A stretch of 64,000 nt of DNA. Origin: Pseudomonas cavernicola. Lineage in GTDB: Bacteria; Pseudomonadota; Gammaproteobacteria; Pseudomonadales; Pseudomonadaceae. Position numbers and translations under genes: made by a program. This document shows, one piece after another, positions 54,388-62,107 of the stretch. The DNA lies in the NCBI RefSeq assembly GCF_003596405.1, contig NZ_QYUR01000002.1, forward strand, positions 512,501 to 576,500, read 5' to 3'. The notes below the pieces were generated by a model. That model ran no database searches and was not told the origin of the DNA. It worked only from the letters and a program-made list of their open reading frames with translations. How positions within the stretch are numbered: position 1 is the stretch's first letter; every line of letters starts with the position of its first letter.

Positions 54388-57300
54388 ATGCCGCGACTGC
54401 TGGCCATTCTCCTGCTGTGTCTGGCGCACTGGGCAGCCCCGGCTGTTGCTTTGACGCTTAACCAAGAAGAACGCAACTGGCTTGCGGCGCTCCCTGAGTT
54501 GCGCTTGGGCACCGACACGTCCTGGCCACTGTTCGAGTTTCGCGGCACCCAGGGTCTCTACCAAGGCCTGACGGCCGACTACATTGCCCTGATCGAGCAG
54601 TGCCTTGGCATGCATGTGCGGCCAATCGAATCGACCAACTGGAATAAAACTCTCGCGCAAGCCAAGACTGCCGAGCTCGACCGGCTCGCGCTACCCAGTG
54701 TTAACCCAACGCTCCAGGCCTTGGCCAGCGGCCAGACGGACGCCCTGGCCGCCGGCGAACTGGATCGGCGCAGCCTCTGGCCAGAGTTCCTGCGCTATGG
54801 CCTGCCGGGACTGTTGGCCGGACTAGCCATATTCGCCGCGGCTGCTCGCATCAATCGCCGCCTGAGCGCCGAAATGGCTGGGCGCGCCACGCTGGAACGG
54901 CAACTGCGCAACAGCGAGCAGCACTATCGCGGTCTAGTCGAAAGCCTCTCGGCTATCGCCTGGGAAGCGCATGTGAGCGACTACACCTACGCCTATGTCT
55001 CGCCCCACGCCGAGAAACTGCTCGGTTACCCGCTTGCCGACTGGTTAGCACCAGGTTTCTGGCAACGCATACTGCACCCGGACGACCGCCAACAAGCATT
55101 CGACTACTGCAGAAGCGAGAGCGCGGCTGTTCGCGACCACAGCCTCGATTATCGGATGTACGCCGCCGATGGTCGCATCGTCTGGATCCACGACATCGTC
55201 ACTCTCATCCAACACGGCGATACCGCCGTGTTACGCGGCCTGATGATCGACGTTACCGAAACCAAACAAACCGAGCAGGCACTACGCCTTTCAGAACAGA
55301 AGTTCGCCTCGGTGTTCCAGCAATGCCCTGACATGCTGGTCATCGCCCGCCGCTCCGATGGCTGCCTGCTGGAAGTGAACAACTCCTTCGAACAGCAGAC
55401 CGGTATCCTCGTCGCCAACGCACTTGGCAAAACCGCAACCGAGCTCGACATCTGGGGCATACCTGGCATCGGCCCAAGCGTGTTGCAACGCCTGCAAAAC
55501 GGCAGCCTACGCAACCTCGAGATGCCCTTTCGCAAGCATGACGGGCAACTGTTTACCGGCCTGATCTCGGCCCAACCCTTCCAACTCGATGACACACCGG
55601 CACTAGTAGTCGTGGTGCGCGACATCAGCCAACTGAAGGAGACTCAGCAGCAACTGCAGATCTCCGAAGAGAAGTTCTCCAAGGTCTTCCACTCCTCGCC
55701 AGACGGCTTACTGCTTACACGCATGAGCGATGGCCTGCTGCTTGAAGTCAACGAAGGCTTCACCCGCCTCAGCGGTTATAACAGCAGCGAAATCGCCGAT
55801 CGCTCGACACTCGACCTGGGCCTCTGGGACAACCAGGAAGATCGCCAACGGATCATGCAACTGCTCAGCATCCATGGCGCCGTGCGCGACTTCACTGCGC
55901 CGATGCGCACCCGCACTGGCGAGTTGCGGCTCTGCGAACTGTCGACCCAGATCATGCACATCAACGGCGAAACCTGCCTGTTGACCATCGCCCGCGACGT
56001 GACCGAGCGCCTGCAAATACAAGAAAAACTACAGCAGGCCGCAACCGTATTCGAGAGCACGGCAGAAGGGGTAATGATCACCGACACCCAGCAACGCATT
56101 ACTGCCGTAAACCGAGCCTTTAGCGAAATCACTGGCTATAGCGAACAGGATGCTCTCGGCCAGTCGCCGCGCATGCTCGCGTCCGGTCAGCACGACAGCG
56201 CTTTCTACACCGCCATGTGGCACCAACTGGGCGCCGAGGGACACTGGCAAGGTGAAATCTGGAACCGCCGCAAGAACGGCGAACTCTACCCAGGGTGGTT
56301 GACCATCAGCGCCGTGCGCAACAGCGAGGCACTGACTACACACTTCGTCGGCGTTTTCGCCGACATCTCCAGCCTCAAGCATGCCCAGGCCAGCCTTGAC
56401 TATCAGGCTCACCATGATCCGCTCACCGGCCTGCCTAATCGCCTGCTCTTCGAAAGCCGCCTGCGCGCCGCGTTAACCGACGCCCAGACCGATGACCGCC
56501 AGGGCGCGGTACTGTTCCTAGACCTCGACCGCTTCAAACATATCAACGACAGCCTCGGCCACCCGGTCGGCGACCTGCTGTTGAAAGCCTCCGCCCTGCG
56601 CCTCAAGGAGCATTTACGCGATATCGACACCGTCGCCCGACTGGGCGGTGACGAATTCATCATCCTGCTGCCAGGCCTGCAGCAACCCAGTGACGCCGAA
56701 CATGTCGCCAATAAGCTATTGGCGGGCTTCAGCGCCCCCTTCCAGGCTGACGAGCACGAGCTATTTATCAGCGCCAGTATCGGCGTCAGCCTATTCCCGC
56801 AAGATGGCAACGACGTCGCCACCCTCGTGAAGAATGCCGATGCTGCCATGTACCGCTCCAAAGCCAAGGGCCGCAACCGCGCCGAACTCTACACCCGTGA
56901 CCTGACCTCCCAGGCCACCGAGCGCATGGCTCTGGAGCACGAGCTACGCCGCGCCTTGGAACGTCAGGAGCTAAGCCTCTACTATCAACCGAAGCTCTCC
57001 CTGGGCACGCAACGCTTGGTTGGTGCCGAAGCGCTGATCCGCTGGCATCACCCGTTTTTTGGCGAGATCCTCCCTGAGCGCTTTATTCCGCTGGCGGAAG
57101 AAAACGGCCTGATCCTGCCACTGGGTGACTGGGTATTGCAGGAAGCCTGTCGGCAAATGGGTGAATGGCAGACACAGCACGCCCCCTTCGGCTCACTGTC
57201 GGTCAACCTCGCAGGCGCACAACTGCGCCAGCCACAACTGGTCGAGCGCATCGACCGGCTACTGAAGGGTTACGGTCTGGAACCCGCCCTTTTACAACTG

Positions 57301-57723
57301 GAAATCACCGAGAACTTCATCATGAGCCAGACCGAAGAGGCCCTGACCATCCTCCACGAGCTGAAACGGCTCGGCGTACAACTGGCCATCGACGACTTCG
57401 GCACTGGCTACTCTTCCTTGAGCTACCTCAAACGTCTACCGCTGGACACGCTGAAGATCGACCAATCCTTCGTCCGCGGCCTCCCTGACGACCCGCACGA
57501 TGCCGCCATCGCCCGCGCCATCATCGCCCTCGGGCGCAGCATGCAACTGACGGTGATCGCCGAAGGTGTGGAAACCAAAGCCCAAGAACAGTTTCTTGCC
57601 AGCGAGGGCTGCGAACAGATCCAAGGTTTCATCGTCAGCCGCCCCTTGCCAGCCGAAGTCTTTGCCAGCAATTTCCTCGACCCATGCCATTCGATTGGCG
57701 CTCCACAGAAGGCGCCGGTATAA
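54388..57723 (+). CDS. Membrane PAS-GGDEF-EAL protein, RmcA-like with shortened periplasmic domain
   Basis: The protein has 1111 residues. A signal peptide (1-22) is followed by only ~110 residues that begin like a type 3 solute-binding domain (LNQEERNWLAALPELRLGTDTSWPLFEF). After AKTAELD the text jumps to LASGQTDALAAGELDRRSLW and a membrane segment (about 137-153). Four PAS domains (about 170-665), GGDEF with intact RLGGDEF (751-757) and EAL with AEALIRW (880-886) follow. P. aeruginosa RmcA (PA0575), at the same locus, has about 1245 residues with a full Venus-flytrap domain. The enzyme domains look active; ligand sensing is probably lost or changed. Confidence 0.9.
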   Translation: MPRLLAILLLCLAHWAAPAVALTLNQEERNWLAALPELRLGTDTSWPLFEFRGTQGLYQGLTADYIALIEQCLGMHVRPIESTNWNKTLAQAKTAELDRLALPSVNPTLQALASGQTDALAAGELDRRSLWPEFLRYGLPGLLAGLAIFAAAARINRRLSAEMAGRATLERQLRNSEQHYRGLVESLSAIAWEAHVSDYTYAYVSPHAEKLLGYPLADWLAPGFWQRILHPDDRQQAFDYCRSESAAVRDHSLDYRMYAADGRIVWIHDIVTLIQHGDTAVLRGLMIDVTETKQTEQALRLSEQKFASVFQQCPDMLVIARRSDGCLLEVNNSFEQQTGILVANALGKTATELDIWGIPGIGPSVLQRLQNGSLRNLEMPFRKHDGQLFTGLISAQPFQLDDTPALVVVVRDISQLKETQQQLQISEEKFSKVFHSSPDGLLLTRMSDGLLLEVNEGFTRLSGYNSSEIADRSTLDLGLWDNQEDRQRIMQLLSIHGAVRDFTAPMRTRTGELRLCELSTQIMHINGETCLLTIARDVTERLQIQEKLQQAATVFESTAEGVMITDTQQRITAVNRAFSEITGYSEQDALGQSPRMLASGQHDSAFYTAMWHQLGAEGHWQGEIWNRRKNGELYPGWLTISAVRNSEALTTHFVGVFADISSLKHAQASLDYQAHHDPLTGLPNRLLFESRLRAALTDAQTDDRQGAVLFLDLDRFKHINDSLGHPVGDLLLKASALRLKEHLRDIDTVARLGGDEFIILLPGLQQPSDAEHVANKLLAGFSAPFQADEHELFISASIGVSLFPQDGNDVATLVKNADAAMYRSKAKGRNRAELYTRDLTSQATERMALEHELRRALERQELSLYYQPKLSLGTQRLVGAEALIRWHHPFFGEILPERFIPLAEENGLILPLGDWVLQEACRQMGEWQTQHAPFGSLSVNLAGAQLRQPQLVERIDRLLKGYGLEPALLQLEITENFIMSQTEEALTILHELKRLGVQLAIDDFGTGYSSLSYLKRLPLDTLKIDQSFVRGLPDDPHDAAIARAIIALGRSMQLTVIAEGVETKAQEQFLASEGCEQIQGFIVSRPLPAEVFASNFLDPCHSIGAPQKAPV

Positions 57724-57738
57724 TCCGCCGGCTTTCCG

Positions 57739-57815
<77 letters not shown>

Positions 57816-57820
57816 CCTTC

Positions 57821-57846
57821 AAAGCCGCGCACTGCGCGGCTTTTTT
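57821..57846 (+). terminator. Intrinsic terminator after the tRNA gene
   Basis: A stem AAAGCCGCGC / GCGCGGCTTT with a 3-nt loop runs into T6. It starts five bases after the encoded CCA. Confidence 0.93.
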
Positions 57847-57943
57847 ATTGGCCAAGCAAAAACAGCTCGACCAATCCCATGTTCCAAAGGTACAAATTCG
57901 GTACAGCGCTGATTCGCCAGCACGCCTTCGGAGCACCTCAAAG

Positions 57944-59008
57944 ATGGCCAGCATCATCAAAACGCCCTCCGGCACCTGGAAAGCCCTGGTGCGTAAAACC
58001 GGCTGGCCGACCAATGCAAAAACCTTCCGCATCAAACGCGATGCCGAAGACTGGGCACGCCGCACCGAAGACGAAATGGTCAGGGGTGTCTACATCCAGC
58101 GCAGCGGCTCCGAACGCATGACGTTGGAAATGGCGCTCAAGCGCTACCTCAGCGAGGTCAGCCCTACCAAGAAGCCCACCACCCAGAAAGCCGAAGCCAC
58201 AAAAGCTCAGCAGCTGATCCGGCATCTGGGTAAATACTCAATGGCCGCCCTCTCTGCTGAAATCATCGCCGGCTACCGCGACACCCGACTTGCCTCGATC
58301 ACCAATCGCGGAAATCCCACCAGCAACAACACGGTGCGCTTAGAGCTGGCCCTGCTAAGCCACCTCTATACCGTAGCGATTCAGGAATGGGGTCTTGGAC
58401 TGACCTTCAACCCCGTTCTCAACATTCGCAAGCCGAGCCCCGGGGAAGGCCGCGACCGTCGCCTGTCAGGCGAGGAAGAACGCCGCCTGCTGGCAGCCGT
58501 TAATGCACATAGCAACCCCATGCTGGGCTGGATGTTCCGAATTGCCCTGGAGACCGGGATGCGGTCATCCGAGATCGCATCCCTACGACGACATCAGGTC
58601 GACCTGAAAAAGCGCGTGGCGCGACTCTCAGACACCAAAAACGATGGCGCCCGCACTGTGCCGCTGAGTAAACGGGCCACCGAGGCCTTCCAGGCAGCCA
58701 TGAGTAACCCGGTCCGCCCTATCGACTGCGACCTGGTGTTTTTCGGCGAGCCGGGCAAAGACGGAAAGCGCAGACCCTACGCATTCACTAAGGCCTGGGG
58801 TCAGCTTAAGACAAAGCTAGGGATGTCCGACCTGCGTTTCCATGACCTGCGCCATGAAGCAGTAAGCCGCCTGGTGGAAGGGGGCCTTTCCGACCAGGAG
58901 GTGTCCGCTATCAGCGGCCACAAGTCCATGCAAATGCTCAAGCGCTATACGCACCTGCGCGCTGAAGACCTGGTTAGCAAGCTGGATAAGCTGACGAACG
59001 AACGGTAG
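57944..59008 (+). CDS. Tyrosine recombinase/integrase
   Basis: The start MASIIKTPSGTWKALVRKTGW gives 354 residues; the frame is open further upstream but runs into the tRNA. The N-terminal arm-binding domain is followed by a core-binding domain (about 60-160) and the catalytic domain with R207 (ETGMRSSE), K232, H300-x-x-R303 (RFHDLRHE), H326 (SGHKS) and nucleophile Y335 (KRYTHL). All catalytic residues are present. It probably integrates and, with an excisionase, excises the element at the tRNA gene. Confidence 0.95.
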   Translation: MASIIKTPSGTWKALVRKTGWPTNAKTFRIKRDAEDWARRTEDEMVRGVYIQRSGSERMTLEMALKRYLSEVSPTKKPTTQKAEATKAQQLIRHLGKYSMAALSAEIIAGYRDTRLASITNRGNPTSNNTVRLELALLSHLYTVAIQEWGLGLTFNPVLNIRKPSPGEGRDRRLSGEEERRLLAAVNAHSNPMLGWMFRIALETGMRSSEIASLRRHQVDLKKRVARLSDTKNDGARTVPLSKRATEAFQAAMSNPVRPIDCDLVFFGEPGKDGKRRPYAFTKAWGQLKTKLGMSDLRFHDLRHEAVSRLVEGGLSDQEVSAISGHKSMQMLKRYTHLRAEDLVSKLDKLTNER

Positions 59009-59019
59009 ATCGCCTTGAC

Positions 59020-59036
59020 GGTGCGTTAAACGCACC
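59020..59036. promoter_or_regulatory. Palindromic operator candidate upstream of the toxin-antitoxin pair
   Basis: A perfect inverted repeat GGTGCGT-TAA-ACGCACC lies 30 nt before the toxin start. Antitoxins of this type commonly bind such a palindrome to repress their own operon; binding here is inferred. Confidence 0.55.
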
Positions 59037-59065
59037 ACAAACTATACGCAGATAACGTACAGAAT

Positions 59066-59410
59066 ATGAAAGCACTGTTTGTTGAACTACCACCGTTTCA
59101 GCGGCACCGAATGGACTATCTGGATGAGGAGGCCTTTCGCGCTTTTCAGACCGTCCTCATGGAGAACCCCGAAGCCGGCGATGTGATCCAGGGAACCGGC
59201 GGCCTGCGCAAGATTCGCTTCGCCGATGAGAAGCGCCAGAAGGGCAAGCGCGGCGGCATTCGAGTCATTTACTACTGGTGGCTGGGTGGCGCGCAGTTCT
59301 GGTTATTTACCGTCTACGGCAAGGACGTCCAGGACGACCTGAGCGAGCAACAAAAGAAGGCGCTCAAAAAGCTGCTAGATACTGAGATAGATGCGAGGAA
59401 CAAACCATGA
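59066..59410 (+). CDS. RelE/HigB-type toxin
   Basis: This is a 114-residue protein of the RelE/ParE superfamily, subgroup HigB-2-like. Family features are LDEEAFRAFQTVLMENPEAGDVIQGTGGLRKIRFAD, KGKRGGIRVIYYW and LFTVYGKDVQDDLSEQQKKALKKL. Such toxins cleave mRNA at the ribosome. It is the first gene of a toxin-first pair, and its stop overlaps the antitoxin ATG by 4 nt. It probably stabilises the integrated element. Confidence 0.92.
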   Translation: MKALFVELPPFQRHRMDYLDEEAFRAFQTVLMENPEAGDVIQGTGGLRKIRFADEKRQKGKRGGIRVIYYWWLGGAQFWLFTVYGKDVQDDLSEQQKKALKKLLDTEIDARNKP

Positions 59411-59721
59411 AACGTGACATTTTTGCCGAACTGGTCGAAGGCTTTGAAGCCCTGGCCGACGAACGCCAGGGGAAAGTCACGCTGCGCTCGCATAAGGCAC
59501 AACTGAAAAAGCTGCCCGAGGTTACTGCAGAAGAACTGGTCGGAATTCGTCAGCACTTGAACATGTCCCGGCCTGTGTTCGCCATGTACCTACGCACCAA
59601 CACCCGCACCCTGGAGAACTGGGAGCAAGGCCGCGCCAAACCCAACGCTCAGGCCACAACCCTGATTCGCCTGGTGCAGAAGTATCCGGAGACGGTGGAG
59701 CACCTAGCAGCGCTAGCCTAA
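59407..59721 (+). CDS. XRE-family antitoxin (HigA/NadS-like)
   Basis: The protein has 104 residues. The C-terminal helix-turn-helix reads VGIRQHLNMSRPVFAMYLRTNTRTLENWEQGRAKPNAQATTLIRLV. The toxin-first order and this architecture match HigBA-2/NadS modules. It should neutralise the preceding toxin and repress the operon. The stop overlaps the converging small gene by 4 nt. Confidence 0.92.
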   Translation: MKRDIFAELVEGFEALADERQGKVTLRSHKAQLKKLPEVTAEELVGIRQHLNMSRPVFAMYLRTNTRTLENWEQGRAKPNAQATTLIRLVQKYPETVEHLAALA

Positions 59722-59924
59722 ATATCGGCGAGACGCCCCTTCCCCGTCTCCTCAGCGCGCTGCTCTCGCGTCACCCTTCTGCGCTGAAGCTCCGCCTTCA
59801 TCCACTTGCTCGCCTCACGCATCTCATCTCTCAAAGCTACAAGTTCAGCATCAGTCAATCTTCGAACTGTCACTACTCGCCCCTCACCCAAACGCAGCTT
59901 TGATTTAGCTACCACTCCATGCAT
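59718..59924 (-). CDS. Small hypothetical protein
   Basis: The frame encodes up to 68 residues. The start is uncertain: the ATG at 59924 has no ribosome site and directly follows a KorB-type operator, whereas GTG at 59873 has GAGGGG six bases upstream and gives a 51-residue protein (TVRRLTDAELVALRDEMREASKWMKAEL...). The C-terminal half is rich in Arg, Glu and Lys and probably helical. I do not recognise it. The KorB site upstream suggests a regulated backbone gene of the element. Confidence 0.5.
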   Translation of the reverse strand: MHGVVAKSKLRLGEGRVVTVRRLTDAELVALRDEMREASKWMKAELQRRRVTREQRAEETGKGRLADI

Positions 59925-59928
59925 GCAT

Positions 59929-59941
59929 TTTAGCGGCTAAA
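59929..59941. promoter_or_regulatory. KorB-type operator O_B (copy 1)
   Basis: TTTAGCGGCTAAA is an exact match to the IncP KorB operator TTTAGCSGCTAAA (S = G). It lies between two leftward small genes, a few bases from the ATG at 59924. Confidence 0.8.
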
Positions 59942-59945
59942 AAGC

Positions 59946-60233
59946 CTACTCAGACATGAGAGGGGCATTCCACTCAAGTGCGTCGTCGTAGGTCCATTTA
60001 GCCGAGTCGTAAACCGCAGTATCTCCTGCAAAATTTACAACCCGCTGAAGCTGCCCGCCTCGGTACCCAGCCCTCATAAATAGCTGGCAGACCTCAGCGA
60101 AACACTCATTGAAATGATGACGCCCAAGCATCCCTACAGCGATTCCTCGACCATTCAATTCATCAACGGTCTCGCTGGAGTCCCACGCCGGCATTGTGTT
60201 TACTTCTTCACGCCAGATCGTCACGCTGGACAT
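59946..60233 (-). CDS. Small hypothetical protein coupled to the TraJ-like gene
   Basis: The protein has 95 residues and starts at ATG 60233 with AGAGG five bases upstream; the start overlaps the end of the TraJ-like gene by 13 nt, so translation is coupled. Residues include NTMPAWDSSETVDELNGRGIAVGMLGRHHFNECFAEVCQLF. I do not recognise a family. In RP4 the gene after traJ is the relaxase traI, which this is not. Confidence 0.6.
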   Translation of the reverse strand: MSSVTIWREEVNTMPAWDSSETVDELNGRGIAVGMLGRHHFNECFAEVCQLFMRAGYRGGQLQRVVNFAGDTAVYDSAKWTYDDALEWNAPLMSE

Positions 60234-60475
60234 TTTCGCCTCTCAACATTCGTAAGCAGAAGGAACGATTTGTCGTTATCGGGCTCCACCGACAAGCCGG
60301 CGTAGTGCTCACACAACATGCCACCCCCTCGCACCTCGTAGCCAATTTCCAGATTGCGCAGAAACGCGGCAACAGAAAGCCCCGCCTTTTTCGCGTTGTC
60401 CTCTATCGCCTTTTTTTCGTACGCCAGCACCGGAACTCTCAGGTGCGGCCCGTTCTTGCGCGTTTCATTTCCCAT
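60221..60475 (-). CDS. TraJ-like relaxosome protein, shortened
   Basis: The protein has 84 residues. Residues ~12-50 (LRVPVLAYEKKAIEDNAKKAGLSVAAFLRNLEIGYEV) resemble the ribbon-helix-helix region of IncP TraJ and MobC-type proteins, which bind oriT next to the nick site. RP4 TraJ has about 123 residues, so the C-terminal third is absent or unrelated here. The gene lies directly beside an RP4-like oriT, as traJ does in RP4, which supports the assignment. Confidence 0.75.
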   Translation of the reverse strand: MGNETRKNGPHLRVPVLAYEKKAIEDNAKKAGLSVAAFLRNLEIGYEVRGGGMLCEHYAGLSVEPDNDKSFLLLTNVERRKCPA

Positions 60476-60520
60476 CGCTCACCCGCTGTATGGCTTTGAT
60501 TTGACGGCGGTAGCCGTCTG

Positions 60521-60625
60521 CCTCGCAGAGCAAGATCCCCGTTGAGTGCGTAGCGCGAATAAGGGAGAGTGAAGATAGATAACCGGCTTGCCGGTTAGCT
60601 AACTTCACACATCTTGCCACAAACT
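60521..60625 (+). other. oriT: RP4/IncP-like origin of transfer (oriT)
   Basis: The region matches RP4 oriT as I recall it in three blocks: CCTCGCAGAGCA at 60521, CCCGTTGAG at 60538 and GCGAATAAGGGAGAGTGAAG at 60555. Next is a 19-bp inverted repeat, 60569-60587 and 60590-60608, with 2 mismatches, which corresponds to the TraK/TraJ-side repeat of RP4 but with different core bases. The likely nick is ATCTTG|C at 60611-60617 (RP4: ATCCTG|C). The TraJ-like gene starts 45 nt to the left. Confidence 0.85.
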
Positions 60626-61120
60626 TAGAGTTGTATATCCCTTTCCATAAAACCCCTCATAGGCTTGCTTATACCTTGTAGCTGCCTTTCTTCAAAAAAA
60701 GAAAGGCAGCTACAAGACAGAGGAAAGCCATAGACAAGGAGCAGGCCAAAAAGAAAGCCTCTTACAAGAAAATAGAAAGGGGTTACGGTGCGCACAGGAA
60801 AGCCAACTCAAAAAATTCGACCAACCGGAGTCAAACGAAAAACTTAACGGGCACTTTCCTGGCGTAACAACCAAACAAGCAGCACACGAAAGAAGTTCAG
60901 CTAAACTAATTATCAACACCCTAAGATCTTAGGATTTACATCTTTACGATGGATACACCCAACACTTAAAATTGCAGTTAACTTACACAACACTACTCAA
61001 ACCTGCAGACACAATCAGGCACCAGACAATATATTGTTCGGCAAAGGCTCTACTCCAGGACAGAGCAAAGGAAAAAGGAGAGTGAGAGTATTAGAGGTGG
61101 TGCTATCGAGAGCTGGCGTG
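60626..61120. other. AT-rich non-coding region between oriT and repA
   Basis: I see no convincing gene. The region holds a perfect 16-bp hairpin with a 10-nt loop (60675-60690 and 60701-60716, CTTGTAGCTGCCTTTC), a 14-bp palindrome CCTAAGATCTTAGG at 60920-60933 and ACAATATATTGT at 61026-61037. A lysine-rich open stretch from about 60682 to 60860 has no usable start codon. The palindromes may be protein-binding sites or part of a replication origin. Confidence 0.5.
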
Positions 61121-61822
61121 TCAGGCTGTTGCAGCCGCTTTCTCAGGGCACTCAAGGCGACGGTAGAGCTTTGTCAGCTCATCATCAGCAAGGTCAGGAT
61201 GCGCAGCCTTCAAAGCCATAAGCTTTTCCAACACGGCAACGCCATCAGACTGCCTAGCAACTTCGTTTCGAGGCCTCACGCTCACTGAGCGTACAGGCCC
61301 CCTAATAGCTTTCACCGCAGCGTTAGGCCGCGAGGAGACATGCGCCTTCCTGCGTGAGATCGCCTTAGCACGTAATTTAGTAAAGAGTTGACCCAGCCCA
61401 AGATCGACGAAGAAACGCTCTGTGATGCAGATCAGAGTGCGTGTAGTCCAACGCCCATCCACATACTCGCGCTTAAATTTACGGTGGGTGTAGCCTGCCG
61501 AGTCCATAGTCCCCAGCAACCTCGAAAGACGCGACTCAGTGACACCTCCATCCTCTGCCAATTCTCTCTGCCTATTGAGGCGGAAGGCACCTGCATTATC
61601 GATCCACCCCAATGCCATTTCTGCAAGATCGAGCCTAGCCAGCATTGGTTCCATGACAGCAACCATTACGTCCCAGGGCTCCTGTCTGGTTCTGCGACCA
61701 CTGCTGTTAACACGATCAAACGCCGATAGAAATCTCCCGGTGCGCGCTTGCGCCTCGGCTACGACTCGCCTTAAGGCCTCGCCAAAGATGGATTGATTTT
61801 GTTTAGGCGAGAGAGTACGCAT
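61121..61822 (-). CDS. Plasmid replication initiator RepA-like
   Basis: This 233-residue protein resembles RepA proteins of broad-host-range plasmids (PromA and related). Typical stretches are SSGRRTRQEPWDVMVAVMEPMLARLDLAEMALGWID, AFRLNRQRELAEDGGVTESRLSRLLGTMDSAGYTHRKFKREYVDGRW and FFVDLGLGQLFTKLRAKAISRRK. It is probably a winged-helix iteron binder that starts plasmid replication. A KorB-type operator lies 17 nt before its ATG. An element with a replication initiator may replicate after excision. Confidence 0.8.
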   Translation of the reverse strand: MRTLSPKQNQSIFGEALRRVVAEAQARTGRFLSAFDRVNSSGRRTRQEPWDVMVAVMEPMLARLDLAEMALGWIDNAGAFRLNRQRELAEDGGVTESRLSRLLGTMDSAGYTHRKFKREYVDGRWTTRTLICITERFFVDLGLGQLFTKLRAKAISRRKAHVSSRPNAAVKAIRGPVRSVSVRPRNEVARQSDGVAVLEKLMALKAAHPDLADDELTKLYRRLECPEKAAATA

Positions 61823-61838
61823 AACAAGTGCCGTAAAT

Positions 61839-61851
61839 TTTAGCCGCTAAA
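61839..61851. promoter_or_regulatory. KorB-type operator O_B (copy 2, repA)
   Basis: TTTAGCCGCTAAA, an exact consensus copy within a longer palindrome (TAAATTTTAGC/CGCTAAATTTA), lies between the repA start and the upstream small gene. Confidence 0.85.
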
Positions 61852-61852
61852 T

Positions 61853-62107
61853 TTAAGAGGCTTCATTCACGACGCCACCCAGAAACTCGTCAGAGATCAG
61901 CCGAGCAATCGCCGGTGTACTGAAGTAAATGCGCCGGCCGATTTTCACTTTGGTTGAGTTCAGTTTCTTCGCATAGGCCTGCTCGCCGCGCAATGCAATA
62001 CGCAACCCATCAGGACTTCTATGCAATATCTCCGCAAGCTCCTGAAGGCTCAGTAGCGGCCCATATTTACCCGAAATTGATTCGCTCACAGACATGCTTG
62101 AAGACAT
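61853..62107 (-). CDS. Small helix-turn-helix protein upstream of repA
   Basis: The protein has 84 residues and starts at ATG 62107 behind GAGG. The central part LLSLQELAEILHRSPDGLRIALRGEQAYAKKLNSTKVKIGRRIYFSTPAIARLI looks like an AlpA/excisionase-type winged helix that reads position-specific DNA. Similar small genes precede repA in related plasmids. It could be the excisionase partner of the integrase or a replication regulator; sequence does not decide. Confidence 0.7.
   Translation of the reverse strand: MSSSMSVSESISGKYGPLLSLQELAEILHRSPDGLRIALRGEQAYAKKLNSTKVKIGRRIYFSTPAIARLISDEFLGGVVNEAS

Noticed and set aside
60682..60860. Lysine-rich open stretch in the place where RP4 has traK
   Set aside because: There is no ATG, GTG or TTG start and no similarity to TraK that I can see; its bias follows from a purine-rich strand.
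60710..60919. 69-codon leftward frame right of oriT
   Set aside because: Cys/Ser/Leu-rich text with no ribosome site; it looks like a random frame opposite the purine-rich stretch.
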